From Isoperla grammatica (Eukaryota > Arthropoda > Insecta > Plecoptera > Perlodidae), in the NCBI GenBank assembly GCA_945910005.1, contig OX246744.1, forward strand, positions 46,724,623 to 46,788,622: a stretch of 64,000 nt of DNA. The letters are read 5' to 3'. The position numbers and the translations under genes were made by a program. The stretch's first letter is position 1. Every line of letters starts with the position of its first letter. The notes beneath the pieces are model-generated. The model was not told the DNA's origin and did not search any database. It was given only the letters and a program-made list of their open reading frames with translations. Below, piece by piece: positions 10,736 through 22,735 of this stretch.

Positions 10736-10979
10736 AGAAGGAAATGCAGTCCACGTCCTCACCATTCTCTTTTCCTCCCCCTTCTCTTATCCTACCCGCC
10801 CTCCTATTCGCCCCTTTCCTCCAAACACCCCCTATTTTATCTTCATATTTCTCCAACTCATCGTCTCGATTAGCCAAGTTGCAAAAATATGAGACGTAAA
10901 GCCCAAATATCTATGTATCCTTGAAACCCAAATAGTTCGCACTTTCCACTTCGCCGAGGTGATGAAGCATTTATGAGTT

Positions 10980-11249
10980 GTGATTTCGCGTGGTTATAAT
11001 ATTGGCGGTTATCTTGGGCATGCAGTGATTTCGCGTGGCTTTAATATTGGCGGTAATCTTGGGCATGCAGTGATTTCGCGTGGTTATAATATTGGCGGTA
11101 ATCTTGGGCATGCAGTGATTTCGCGTGGTTATAATATTGGCGGTAATCTTGGGCATGCAGTGATTTCGCGTGGTTATAATATTGGCGGTAATCTTGGGCA
11201 TGCAGTGATTTCGCGTGGTTATAATATTGGCGGTAATCTTGGCCATGCA
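10980..11249. repeat. 45-bp minisatellite, six units
   Basis: Six head-to-tail units, each with TGATTTCGCGTGGTTATAAT, ATTGGCGGTAATCTTGGGC and ATGCA; units start at 10980, 11025, 11070, 11115, 11160 and 11205. Because 45 is divisible by 3, frames stay open on both strands without implying coding. Confidence 0.97.
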
Positions 11250-11980
11250 GGGGTACGAGTGCAATGTCTTGCCGTGTGTACTGAAGCCTGACGACACTAG
11301 CGCTGGCACGTACCTGTTGAACCCGGCCAACGGGCGAACTAGACGTGCACAGCCACCGCAAACACGGCTAAAAAATCACCTTTCCCACAGCCGTCTATAT
11401 ACCTACTCGATACACTTCGACGCAGACAAAAACTAAATTGATTTTAGCCAATCGAAGTGGTTCGCGGTCTCTCGGCCCCCCCAACAATGTGGATATGCTT
11501 GGTTGCGTCCAGTGGTGTAGGAACGAGGGGGAGGGGGGGGGGGGCTGCCCTCTGGCACTTCAGACGCTTTTCACCTCAAAGCAAAAGAGTTGACTTCAGA
11601 GAGAATCTTACAAATCATTATGTTTGCATTGGTTGTAAAAGAAATATTAGCAAGGTGTCAATACTTGTACAGTTTGGTGAAATATTTGAACATCGTTTTG
11701 GTTTAATCATAAAAACAATGTTTTTTCACTTGTAACCGTGTTGGTTTTATTTTATTTTGCGGGGCTGATTTAAAAAAGAATAAAACCCAACCAACGAAAA
11801 GTCGAACAACAACATTCCTTAAATTATTACTTATTGCCTATAATTTATTTATTTTATACTTCTGCTAAATTGGTTCTGTTTTATGACCTCGTGAGTGTAT
11901 TTAAATAAACACCAAAGAAAATAAATATAATCGTATATACAATTGCTTCCTGGCCACCAAGTTGTAAACTATATTTTTTT
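11250..11980. other. No gene; transposon-end-like poly-G site
   Basis: CCAGTGGTGTAGGAACGAGG followed by a poly-G tract at about 11510-11543 resembles a DNA-transposon terminus. AT-rich sequence follows; nothing else identified. Confidence 0.45.
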
Positions 11981-11982
11981 AA

Positions 11983-11993
11983 GAGAGAGAGAG

Positions 11994-12049
<56 letters not shown>
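11983..12049. repeat. (GA)n microsatellite
   Basis: Almost pure GA dinucleotides, broken once by GAGCCGAG. Confidence 0.97.
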
Positions 12050-12050
<1 letters not shown>

Positions 12051-12620
12051 CACGTCCAGCTCTCCACACAGATGGTCAACGGTTCGATTCTCATTTAAAT
12101 AGTTGTGATGTGTAAACTATCGGTGATAAAAGATTTAATACTGGTCGTAAATATTCGTGAGCAGATCTCATCTCCATAGCCGGACAATTGTCGGCATCGT
12201 GATCGCAATCGTACATTTTCCGTTACGATATTACGATTTAGTATGTGAACAGCGCCATAAGAACCCTTTAAATTAACTCTTTCAGGATTTCCGGCTTGGG
12301 ATTCCGGTACCTACAAATATGGGTAGGCTTATCGTGTGAGAACAGCACTCGCTTGTATTGGTTGGGCCCGAGCCCCCCGAGTCCCCCTCCCGGTCCGCCA
12401 CTGCCCGGGGCGCCACCTGTAGCCGCCCACGACACGGAGGCGGACGAACCCCATTGGTCGAGCTCGGACTGGACCCGGCCCACCTCCGTTTGGGCTGCCC
12501 CCGCATGGGTCTATTACTGCTCGCAATGCAGCGGGTCGGGGGGTCGATCCTTGGTTCGAGCTGTTTTCTAGCTTCGGGTATCTAACCGTGTGGAGCCGCC
12601 ATAGCAACATCAACTATAAT
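12050..12620. other. GC-rich stretch without supported gene
   Basis: Bases 12355-12560 are GC-rich and include TCCGCCACTGCCCGG, a transposon-end-like motif. Several overlapping open frames are present with no recognised product. Confidence 0.4.
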
Positions 12621-12863
12621 AATTAATTTATAATTTTTCGTATGAATACCCGTTATAGGGTGCACACCAGCTTTACCCGATGTGCCCCTCTTCAGGTGAC
12701 TAACTACGATGTTTGGATAGCTGGGAAGGAATGTGCATGTGCCTTTACGACTGAGGAAAACCTCGGAAAAAACCTTCAGTCAGGACTGCCGGTGGCCGGA
12801 ATCGCACCGGCGACCTCCCGAATTAGAGTCTCGCGTCTCACCGCTGAGCGACCTCTATCGGTA
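12621..12863 (-). mobile_element. SINE-B copy
   Basis: On the plus strand the tail side AATTTTTCGTATGAATACCC comes first, then GTTATAGGGTGCACACCAGC, GAGGAAAACCTCGG and CTTCAGTCAGGACTGCCGG. The tRNA-like head follows (B box mirrored as GGAATCGCACC, A box mirrored as ACCGCTGAGCGACC). tRNA-derived, oriented minus. Confidence 0.85.
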
Positions 12864-13308
12864 TCACCTATAGCAATAAATGTAATACAATGTCCCACAA
12901 TGTACATCAATTCTCGTAACTGAGTGGGTAGATAAATTACCAACAGATTTATTCATTTCTGTTTGTAGAGCGTCTTTTCTGGAATGGATAATATGTTTTT
13001 GAATTACATTTTTATCGACTTCAAATTTGTATAATATGTGAATGTGATTTTATGTGCAGGCAACCTTCTAAACATGACGGCTATTGTATTTATTGTCTAC
13101 CGACCCTCTCAGTTACAAGATCTGATTGCTAGTGGGGGGGGGGGGGGGCAGCATTGTACAATTTAGTGAGTGCCTGGTTCTGGTTGCTGAAACTCTAAAG
13201 TTACCCCTTACAAGAATGCCAGAACCATATCGATTGTCGGAGCTAAAACCCAAACCGGTAACAAACCCTGGAAACAGGAGTAAGTCTACACGGCCAACAA
13301 AGTACATG
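12864..13308. other. No gene; poly-G tract at 13133-13149
   Basis: AT-rich sequence with one long G run; no supported feature. Confidence 0.5.
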
Positions 13309-13358
13309 CACACTTGTTGTACACTTGTTGCACACTTGTTGCACACTTGTTGCACACA
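13309..13358. repeat. 11-bp minisatellite
   Basis: Four to five copies of CACACTTGTTG. Confidence 0.9.
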
Positions 13359-13652
13359 GCGTATACTTGTTGTGAGGAGCGCCAGAAAACGAAGACATAA
13401 ACGAGCAACGACAAATAACGTTGGTCTGCGTTTCCCGAGCAGAATTGCTTGTTTGATCGACGAACGCTTGAAGGGGCAGTGTTACGTTCAAAACCAAGTA
13501 ATGTGAGCTATACGGAATCACCCCTTGCCGGAACAACTTTCATGCGGAATAACTTGCACATTTTGCAGTCAGATAAATTCACCATTTCAAACATCTTTCA
13601 GAAAGTCACCAGCAACAACAACAAGAAGAATGTTCCACCTTGCGACAAACCA

Positions 13653-13729
13653 GGGTCCGTAGATCCCCTGGCGGGGGCTCGTCGAACTAGGTTTACCGAA
13701 CCTCTGCCAGGGGATCGACGGACCTAGGC
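13653..13729. repeat. Hairpin with GGTCCGTAGATCCCCTGGCG arms
   Basis: The left arm GGTCCGT(A)GATCCCCTGGC is mirrored by GCCAGGGGATCGACGGACC, with a short loop. A diverged relative is at 30623-30695. Confidence 0.85.
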
Positions 13730-13880
13730 GACAAACATTGATTTGCGTCAGGTTGAACGATGCAAACCAATCATATTTCACAGAATATATCGACGGATGG
13801 TTTGCATCTGGTTTCATGGTAACAATCTGCGGATTGGCTTTGAAGCATCTCTACCCTTATCTGAATGGATTACCGCTTTC

Positions 13881-14141
13881 AAATAAATAAAGAAATTCAC
13901 ATTTAGAGTCTACCCACTCAGTAACGAAACTGATTTTCAGTGGGGGACTTTAATTTAAAGCGACTTAACCAACCGTGTAGGCTCCGAACACCATCGTAGA
14001 GTGAGCGATAACCAATCAAAGATCGATATATTTCAAATACGAAACATATGAATCAGTAATTGGACAGTGCGAACACATGTCAGAATCAACAAGGCCGATT
14101 CAGAACAACTTTGAATTTATCGAGTGCTTCGTTGCTAGGAC
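13881..14141 (-). mobile_element. SINE-A copy, head-truncated
   Basis: Starts with AAATAAATAAAGAAATTCAC, passes through CTACCCACTCAGTAACGAAA and ends at TTCGTTGCTAGGAC; the tRNA-like head is missing. Confidence 0.9.
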
Positions 14142-14394
14142 TTTAAATGATGCTTCGCTCCGTATTCTGATGGGACCACATTCACAATATGTTGCCAATA
14201 CTGCGGCACTCTAGTGTTACGGAAGTGTAGAGAAACAAGGCGAGCCTAATATAGGGTCAGAGGTTATCCACCAAACACCAGACCCGGGTACTTGTGTTGT
14301 AGGATCTGCCCCGAGCCAGCCGGCCAAGCAGCGGACCGAGCTAGATCATATCACTATGTAAATCAGACCAGACCGGTCGACCAACTATGTATCA

Positions 14395-14890
14395 GGCCCG
14401 CAGGAGTTAATAGTGGTGCAGACATTCTTCCTAATCGCTCCAACTATCGGGCGCACAGGAATTAATAGGAGCTTCTCATTGTGTTAGGGTACGAGCACTC
14501 ATCTAAGTGAACTCTGTGTAAACTATCTTATACGCGGTAGTGACAGGAGGAGGGAACAATGAATGTATTATGACACAACGAGATGGACAAACACGCACGT
14601 ACTCGTCTTACTCCGTGTTAACTATCATATACGCGGTAGTGACAGGAAGGAGGGGGGGGGGGGGGGGGGGGAGGGAGGGAGAAGATAGTGACAGAGTAAA
14701 TAGAGAAGAGTACAACAAGCACGCATCTAGATCAGTAAAGGCATCAGGCAAGTAGGAATTAATAGGTTCGTACCAATTGTATTAGAGTACGAGCACTCGT
14801 CCCACTTGTATGTAAACTATCAAACACGTGCTAGGAGGGGGTTGGGGGAGGGGGGGGGGGGGGAGAGAACATGAATAACATTCATATTCA
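14395..14890. repeat. Degenerate long tandem repeat with poly-G tracts
   Basis: CAGGAATTAATAGG..., GTACGAGCACTC and GTAAACTATC recur around 14455-14530 and 14748-14825, with a partial copy at 14595-14650. Each copy ends in a GGAGG to poly-G run (14650-14680, 14850-14865). Confidence 0.7.
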
Positions 14891-15079
14891 TAATTCAATG
14901 TTATAGAGAGTTGCATCTAAATCACTTAAAATATATCAGGCTCGCAGAAGTGAAAAAGAACTATTCATTAAATTCCAGGAGCAAAAAAGAAACTATGTCT
15001 ACCAGGACATCAGGAAACGAAAAGAAATACGAACTGTAATAAATTATTGTTTTTAACTTAAAAAACGAAGCAACCGTGT

Positions 15080-16025
15080 TCAGCCTTACAGGTGGCATGA
15101 ACGACAAGTGTATGTCCAATGAATGCACAGACTTTACATGTCGTCATCAGCCTTCTATGCCAATAACAAGTGTATGTGTAACGAATGCACAGACTTTACA
15201 TGTCGTCGTCAGCCTTCTATGCCAATAACGAGTGTATGTCCAATGAATGCACAGACTTTAGGTGCACACTAATGTCGTCATCAGCCTTCTATGCCAATAA
15301 CAAGTGTATGTCCAATGAATGCACAGACTTTAGGTGCACACTAATGTCGTCGTCAGCCTTCTATGCCAATAACGAGTGTATGTCCAATGAATGCACAGAC
15401 TTTAGGTGCACACATGTCGTCGTCAGCCTTTTATGCCAATAACAAGTGTATGTCCAATGAATGCACAGACTTTAGGTGCACACTAATGTCGTCATCAGCC
15501 TTCTATGCCAATAACAAGTGTATGTCCAATGAATGCACAGACTTTAGGTGCACACTAATGTCGTCATCAGCCTTCTATGCCAATAACAAGTGTATGTCCA
15601 ATGAATGCACAGACTTTAGGTGCACACATGTCGTCATCAGCCTTCTATGCCAATAACAAGTGTATGTTGAATGAATGCACAGACTTTAGGTGCACACACA
15701 TGTCGTCATCAGCTTTCTATGCCAATAACAAGTGTATGTCCGATGAATGCACAGACTTTAGGTGCACACTAATGTCGTCATCAGCCTTCTATGCCAATAA
15801 CAAGTGTATGTCCAATGAATGCACAGACTTTAGGTGCACACATGTCGTCATCAGCCTTCTATGCCAATAACAAGTGTATGTAGAATGAATGCACAGACTT
15901 TAGGTGCACACACATGTCGTCATCAGCTTTCTATGCCAATAACAAGCGTATGTCGAATGAATGCACAGACTTTAGGTGCACACTAATGTCGTCATCAGCC
16001 TTCTATGCCAATAACAAGCGATCAG
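15080..16025. repeat. ~72-bp minisatellite, about 13 units
   Basis: Each unit has GTCGTCATCAGCCTTCTATG, CCAATAACAAGTGTATGT, GAATGCACAGACTTTAGG and TGCACAC; units vary from about 61 to 73 bp. The flanks CGAAGCAACCGTGTTCA (15066) and CAAAGCAACCATGTTCA (16028) are copies of each other, so the array sits between direct repeats. Confidence 0.95.
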
Positions 16026-17040
16026 AACAAAGCAACCATGTTCAACAGGTCGACAACGATAACCACAAGATAATCACCATGGATACAAGATCTAGGTTAT
16101 CTTCCAGTGGCGGACCGGCGACTTCTTACAAGCAACCACAAACTCGAGCATTTTCTCACTTTTTTATAAAATGTATATTAAAGTATTTGTCACAACTATG
16201 AACGATGTCGAACCAAGGAAGTTACAGATATCTTGTGATTTAAAAACTCATGGCCGGTGCACAGATATAATACACAAAACTTCCATTCGTAAAACTTTGG
16301 TGGTAGCTCAAATTAATTTTAAACAAGTCATACATACGCAGCTATCGAAAGAGATTCATCTACTGCATGAAAAGTACCATTAATTAAGGTAATACCATTT
16401 AATATGAGTTAAGTTGGGTAGAAAAGGGAGTTCTGGATCAGCTTTTTTAAGATCCCGCGCGCCTCACACATTACAGCTCGAAGTTTATGAGTAATACTTT
16501 CACTTTTGTCTATTAATAGACCAGACATATTAGTTAATAGTCAAGTGGACTGATTACCCAATACGAATATACACCCTTTCACGATCACTACCCCAACACA
16601 AAACTATTTTTAATTTCCCAAAAAATCCACTTAATTATCTATCTTCCGGAGAGGTGTGGCGAGGTAAAGGTTAATTAATAAACTCTTTATTCCGATTGGG
16701 TAATGTTTTGATGTATCTGGATGCGGATTAATTGAACACAATGTAAAATGGAAAGGCTATTGTGAAAATTATCTCATGTGTTCATATGAGGTTTTATGTT
16801 AGGCTAAGTTAAGGGTTAAGTTTGATTGCTTTGTTTTGAAAATCCTATTAGGTTTGGTTAGGTTAAGTTCCATTATGATGATTTATTTTGGTTAGGCTTA
16901 ATTTACTACTTTAACCATGTTAATAAATCAATATACAATAAAGACATAATAAAGACACAATTAAAGACCCACACAATATTATAACAATACAATAATAATA
17001 ATTTGTAAATGCCATAATTAAGAAACAATATCATTATAAT
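16026..17040. other. No supported gene
   Basis: AT-rich. Bases 16797-16900 contain scattered GGTTAGG and GGTTAAG motifs, possibly degenerate TTAGG-like sequence. Confidence 0.45.
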
Positions 17041-17088
17041 ATGCATAAAGAAAATAGAAAAGAATCCCACGTACACATAAACTTCGAG

Positions 17089-17120
<32 letters not shown>

Positions 17121-17482
17121 CCCCAGGAGGCAGTGCGAGAACCAAGTTCAAAGTGAGGCGTCTGACCCTAAAAGAAATACCCGAGAGCTCCAGCTCCAGC
17201 CAAACGATTCGGTCAAGAAAGAAAATATTGAACCCGCGAGATTCGTCACTCTCGCCGGCTGGTCTCGTGAATTGCGAGAGCGACAACGGCCGAGTCACGT
17301 CGCGATTAGGTCCGCCATAGGTAGCTCTGATGCTCTTCTTTGTTGTCACAGACAACGTCGAACTCGAGTAATTACGGAGCCGAGAGAGTTTTTAAGCACT
17401 TTGGTGTCGGACGTGAATAAGATCTTTGGAGCCACGGCAGCTACGATGCAAGCGCCAGCACAAGCCATGCTCCATTGCCCGT
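17041..17482. other. GC-richer segment with long poly-C; coding status unresolved
   Basis: After a C run at about 17091-17120, a plus-strand frame stays open to 17502 with mixed composition (QCENQVQSEASDPKRN). No domain, acceptor or donor is convincing. It could be an exon or chance. Confidence 0.2.
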
Positions 17483-17858
17483 TAAAACACGGACAAATAT
17501 AATGTAATCACTATAAAGCACGGACAAATATAATGTAATCACTATAAAACACGGACAAATAATGAAACCACTATAAAACACGGACAAATGTAATGTAATC
17601 ATTATAAAACACGGACAATGTAATGTAATCATTATAAAACACGGACAAATGTAATGTTATCACTATAAAACACGGACAAATGTAGTGTTATCACTATAAA
17701 ACACGGACAAATGTAATGTAATCATTATAAAACACGGACAAATGTAATGTAATCATTATAAAACACGGACAAATATAATGTAATCAATATAAAACACGGA
17801 CAAATATAATGTAATCACTATAAAACACGGACAAATATAATGTAATCACTATAAAACA
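17483..17858. repeat. 31-bp minisatellite, about 12 units
   Basis: Tandem units with AAAACACGGACAAATATAAT followed by GTAATCACTAT; variants at AATGTAGTG and ATTAT. Confidence 0.95.
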
Positions 17859-17876
17859 CAAGAAAAAACACGGTTA

Positions 17877-18046
17877 CAGTAACGTCCCTCGTTAATTCAA
17901 ACTCGGTTAATTCAAAATTATGTATAATTCAAACTATTGATGGAGTCCCAGCAGAAGATTTAGGTATGATGCTTAGTGTTAAAGTTCTTTTAATTCAAAT
18001 TTGAGTATGAGGGTCCCTTGAAATTTGAATTAAAGGGGGATTACTG
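17877..18046. mobile_element. pogo/Tigger-like MITE with TA target duplication
   Basis: The left end CAGTAACGTCCCTCGTTAAT and the right end, read inverted, CAGTAATCCCCCTTTAATTC form the inverted repeats; both continue TTCAAA. TA dinucleotides flank both ends (17875-17876 and 18047-18048). A CAGT...TTAATTC terminus with TA duplication is typical of Tc1/mariner-pogo elements. It is 170 bp with no transposase. Confidence 0.8.
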
Positions 18047-18054
18047 TATAATAT

Positions 18055-18135
18055 TTCGGCAGCATCCGATGGCTTTCTCAGACACACAGTAGACTCACGT
18101 CTGAGGAAGGCAGAGGGTGATGCTGAATTATTACG
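18055..18135. repeat. Short foldback hairpin
   Basis: GCAGCATCC...GGCTTTCTCAGAC is mirrored by GTCTGAGGAAGGC...GGTGATGCTG. Confidence 0.65.
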
Positions 18136-18277
18136 GAACTGGTGAGTGCGAATTTTATAATAACCATGTTTTTTATTTGTTTTATAGTGATTTTATTACC
18201 GTAACTTTATTTTAATAAGTAATACTATGTTTACCAAAATATGATCACTGAGTCGAGTTGGTTTATTATACGATCGA

Positions 18278-18312
18278 TACTCCAACTCTGGAGGTCGCTG
18301 GTTCGAAACCGG
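18278..18312 (+). mobile_element. tRNA-like B-box fragment
   Basis: GAGGTCGCTGGTTCGAAACC then GGCCA, matching the SINE-B T-arm region. Confidence 0.5.
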
Positions 18313-18733
18313 CCATCGTTAATGCTGGAAGGTTCCCTTAATAATAATAGGACAAATGCTGTGATTGAGTCATACTTAGAGTTCGCCTCGGATCTTTATC
18401 TACCGGCCTTTCCTGCACCCTGTTTCAACGAAAGCCAACAGATTCTAGGCGTTCTTTCACATATTTGTAAAAAAAAAAGTAGTCTCTTCCACTTAGTGGA
18501 GAGTCACTCCCGCTGTGTTTTGAGTTTTCAGGATTCCAAACCTGGGTTGAAAATGGTCACGTTTCGGTATTAAATCCGCGTCTAGTTGGAGTTACTGAGT
18601 AATCTTGAGACTATAGGTACAATTATTGCAAAAGTGATTACTATTTACTACAACTACAATAACAATGGGGCTTCGTAAGAACAAAAACTAGACTTTGAAC
18701 GTTTCAAATATGTTATCACCACACGCGGTTGTT

Positions 18734-19010
18734 AAATAAAATTAAAATAAATAAATTCACATTTAGAGTCTACCCACTCAGTAATGAAACTGTTTTTCAG
18801 TGGGGGACTTTAATTGAAAGCGACTAAACCAACCCTGTAGGCTCCGAACACCATCGACGAGTGAGCGATAACCAATCAAAGATCGATATTTCAAATACGA
18901 AACATATGAATCAGTGATTGGACAGTGCGAACACCTGCGGACAAATGCCAGAATCAACAAGGCCGATTCAGAACAACTTTGAATGTATTGAGTGCTTCGT
19001 TGCTAGGACG
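18734..19010 (-). mobile_element. SINE-A copy, head-truncated
   Basis: From AAATAAATTCACATTTAGAG to TTCGTTGCTAGGACG; includes ACACCTGCGGACAAATGCC. The tRNA head is missing. Confidence 0.9.
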
Positions 19011-19169
19011 GCGGTTATTTTGGGAAACTATCATTAATCGCACATTGTTTGATTAATTTCAACAATAAACAGCTTTCTTACTAAACCACATCGTAGATAT
19101 TTTGATGACTTTTCCAGTATTGTGTAGCGTTCTCAAGGTAAAAAAAAAAAAAAAACGCTGATTTAATAT

Positions 19170-19345
19170 GGGGCTAATGGACCATGTTTTGTATGATTCT
19201 CAGCATGGTCCAGTAAATCTTCAAGAACAACAATACACAACAATAAAACATTTATTTTGAATCATTCATACAACATAATCATCTCTATTAACCTTGGTTT
19301 TATATTTCTGATTGTTGTGTATTGTTGTGCAGGAAGCTTTAAGGG
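19170..19345. mobile_element. MITE family M2-related element
   Basis: Contains AAATCTTCAAGAACAACAAT and a mirrored ATTGTTGTGTATTGTTGTGC around an AT-rich core, as near 5530-5660. Confidence 0.55.
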
Positions 19346-20038
19346 CCGTAATAGGACTAGGAGTAAACAACAGCCAAGCGGTGGTTGGCTTGTCCTTGCA
19401 TTAGCTCAAGGCAGCGATCGGAATCTTAATCAACTCGAACTATTCAGATGTCACAGCGTCTACAACGGAATGAATTAAGCCGAACACAAAACAACTTGTT
19501 TACATCCATCTACCATCTTGTTTCAAGCAATGTCTTCATAAGGAAGACGACTTGCCTCTGATATTATTACCCTTGCTTTCTTTCTTTCTTTCTTTGCCAA
19601 GTCTTTGCTTGCTGCTGCCCTCTTTGGTCACTCACTCACTCACCGGTAGAGATGGGTATTTTTATCTTTCTTTGTCGAGTCTTAGAGTCAACGAACTGGG
19701 TAAGAAAAAGCCACAATGATATGCGTTTTGCCCCGTCATAGAGATTCTTTGAAATGGTCAACAACAGCTGTTGAGAGCGTCTCGTAAGTTGTTTCAGTTG
19801 GTCTCGTCTGAATTTAATTAAAGAACACTATTGATTGTTGAACTGAGAAGTTGTTTCACGTTTCCAAATTTGTTTCCAATTAATTTTGGCGATTAACGAG
19901 GATAATAGGGGGATCCCTCCCCCCCCCCCTTCATCGTGGGGTCTGCTAGTATAGTACGCCACTGCCGTGAACTATTTTACCCTATCCAACCCCAAAGACT
20001 ATGACCTCCTCTGAGTGATAGACAAGAGAAACATAGAT
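19346..20038. other. No gene; poly-C transposon-end-like site
   Basis: CCTCCCCCCCCCCTTCATCG with TACGCCACTGC near 19912-19970 reads on the minus strand as GCAGTGGCGTA leading to poly-G. Nothing else recognised. Confidence 0.45.
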
Positions 20039-20410
20039 AAGAAGGTCCCGGGTTCAAATCCCGCTTCAGGCAGAAGTTTTTTAACTTCTAATGTGGATTC
20101 GATTCCATCACTTCTTGGCTTAGGAATAAGTAAACGGTGACTTTGGAGCCGTCCTAGCAACGAAGCACTCAATAAATTCAAAGTTGTTCGGAATCGACCT
20201 TGTTGATTCAGACATTTGTCCGCAGGTGTTCGCACTGTCCAATCACTGATTCATATGTCTCGTATTTGAAATATCGATCTTTGATTGGTTATCGCTCACT
20301 CGTCGATGGTGTTCGAAGCCTACAGAGTTGGTTTAGTTACTTTAAATTAAAGTCCCCCACTGCAAATCAATTTAGTTACTGAGTGGGTAGACTCTAAATG
20401 AGTATCTATT
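20039..20410 (+). mobile_element. SINE-A copy, nearly full length
   Basis: Starts at AGAAGGTCCCGGGTTCAAAT (B box), then the whole body to GAGTGGGTAGACTC and an ATTTATTTATTT tail, followed by a T run. Only the A-box part of the head is missing. Confidence 0.92.
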
Positions 20411-20875
20411 TATTTATTTTTTTTTTTTTTTTTATTTAATAATCTATCTATGTCATAATAACAATACATACCATATGTAGTCTATACAAAAACTAGAATC
20501 GAATCGCCGTAGGTTCAGATAATTTATGTTTACTTATTTTCTCACATTTTTTTAGAGTACTGTATCAAATTTGTCAGGGGGGGGGGCACTTCGCCATAGG
20601 AGGCTCAAGCCTACTGGGTCTGTGTGTTCAAATGGCCCTTCAAGTCTGCAACCCCTCACGACTGTTCGACTTCAAGCTAGGCCTATCTTGTATTTATTTT
20701 CATACCTTTAAACATTTATTATTAATATTTTGGAAAGATAGTTTAAAAATGTTTCCATCTTACCGGCAAAAACTCGTCTCACTGTAAAAAAATCGTATGA
20801 AATTTACGGTTTTACAAATTTTGAAAAAGCGACAATTGAGGAGGATGTGTGGCGTTTCGAAATAACTTAAAACTG
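20411..20875. other. No recognisable gene
   Basis: AT-rich, with a G run at about 20577-20587. Confidence 0.5.
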
Positions 20876-21012
20876 ATCTAAATCATTTCAAATATTTCAA
20901 TCATTAAAATCATTACAAATATTAAAATCATTAAAATCATTACAAATATTGCAATCATTAAAATCGTTTCAAATATTTCAATCATTAAAATCGTTTCAAA
21001 TATTGCAATCAT
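20876..21012. repeat. Short AT-rich minisatellite
   Basis: Repeated AATATT(T/G)CAATCATTAAAAT and AATCATTACAAATATT motifs, period roughly 28-30 bp. Confidence 0.85.
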
Positions 21013-21055
21013 TACGGTTTTCATTAGGAAAGCCAAAATATACCTTTTCAGAATG

Positions 21056-21385
21056 GAACTGGGACCCTTAGATAGAGCGTATCACCAAAGATGGTATCAC
21101 CTTGCAACTGACGTCACAGCCGAACTACAACAATGTAACAAATGAATCGAACTGATGGACAAACAACGAGCTGTCAAAATAAAATTGCAACATTATGAAG
21201 AAAACGAGGTATGGCGATAGTAACTGCTTACCAGTTAAAACGATTAATGATGGGCAACCAAGTTGTGAAAGTTTTGTATGTTTCTTGTTAGTTTTGAAGA
21301 TTTGTTTTCAAAATCAGAATATTTTATTGTTTGACAGCTTGTTGTTTGTCCATCGATTCATTTCATTTGTTTCATTGTTGTAATG
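21056..21385. mobile_element. Palindromic element M3, copy 1
   Basis: TGGACAAACAACGAGCTGTC and AAAATAAAATTG are mirrored by TGACAGCTTGTTGTTTGTCC; outer parts CAACAATGTAACAAATGAAT and ATTTGTTTCATTGTTG pair. The same element lies inverted at 37195-37515. Confidence 0.85.
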
Positions 21386-22507
21386 CAAGCTTGCAAGAAG
21401 CCTATTACCGAATCAACATTTAATTAGTTTCACTAATGATTGCAATGTGTAATGTAGCAACCCCGTATCGTGACAGTGAGGCCACCTGTTGCCGCAGCCA
21501 AGCAAGCAAGTGTTCGAGCGGAGCTGCTGGCTGGAGTGGAGTGAATGCAGAGCAGAGCGACCGCGGAGTGGAATGCGTCCACCCTCGGGCTACCAGTCTT
21601 GCTACAATTACCTCTGACCACGGCGTGACCTTTCTCCTGGCGACCTTCAAGCTCCCCCCCTCCCCCACTCCCCTCTCACCCCTCCACGGCTGTCTACAGA
21701 CCACTCAGTGGTCGCTAGACCCCCAGCACAACCAACACTTCCAACTCTTGATGAACTCTGTGACAAGACGTGTGGACTGCGCATATTAATGGGGGGGGGG
21801 GGGGGGGGTCACCTATATTAGCACCAGAGGAAACATTATTTACGGATCTTGCCAGAAACACGAAATGGGTTAAGATTGTCTTGATTTACTTTGTAATCAC
21901 CTCACGAAGCGAGATCGTGGCAATAGGTGTTGGCGAGAAATTTCATTGTGCACAACAATTTTTTTGTTTTTTTTTAAATCTTAGTATGCCAATAAGAAGA
22001 TGATTACTAAACGAAGACTATATTTAACATATAGAATAAATAATGTTATTGTATGATAAATAAATCATCATCATCATCATCATCAACATCATCTGTTGCC
22101 ACGTCCAACTCTGCGTTGGGTCGGCATTGAAGATAAGCCTCTCCATCTTCTTCTATCCTGCCACCACTCTTCCCCGCTCCATAAATAAATAACAACAAAT
22201 ATAATTATTTTTAAATTTTAAAATTATACAAATTTAATGAAAGTTTATTAAACGAAAACCACTCTTGATCTGTCGTAACATGACGGCCGCTGTGGAGCTG
22301 GGACGGATCGCATCTCAGCTCCTGGGCTTGGCTGAGACCGCTGAGACCACAAAGAAGCGGCCGATCAGCTCCAGCCTGACCTTCACACCTTAATCCAGTT
22401 CCCCCCCTCCCCCCCCCCCCTCCTTTGTCACCGACCATCAATCTTGCTTGGGACACACTCAACACACTACAAGAGCTCTGCGTCGCCGGCTCTTGATGAA
22501 CTTGCCC
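21386..22507. other. No supported gene
   Basis: Contains poly-G (21790-21808), a (CAT)n stretch near 22066-22090, and poly-C near 22405-22421. Open frames at 21436-21789 lack any recognised domain. Confidence 0.45.
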
Positions 22508-22735
22508 TAACGTAACTACGACATAACTGCGACGTAACTACGTAAATACGACGTTATTACGACGTAACTACGTAACTACGACGTTATTACGACGTAACTA
22601 CGTAACTACGACGTTATTACTACGTAAAAACGACGTAACTACGACATAACTGCGACGTAACTACGTAAATACGACGTTATTACGACGTTATTACGACGTA
22701 ACTACGTAAATACGACGTTATTACGACGTAACTAC
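22508..22735. repeat. ACGTAA-rich minisatellite
   Basis: Mixed units of GACGTAACTACGTAAATAC and GACGTTATTAC; the ACGT core recurs every 8-12 bp. Confidence 0.92.

Noticed and set aside
10971..11330. Open frames over the 45-bp array
   Set aside because: The period is divisible by three; open on both strands; ends with the array.
12268..12613. Proline- or glycine-rich gene in the GC-rich stretch
   Set aside because: Five overlapping frames on both strands are equally open; GC bias explains them.
15080..16025. CRISPR array
   Set aside because: The units are contiguous tandem copies without unique spacers, in a eukaryotic context with no cas genes.
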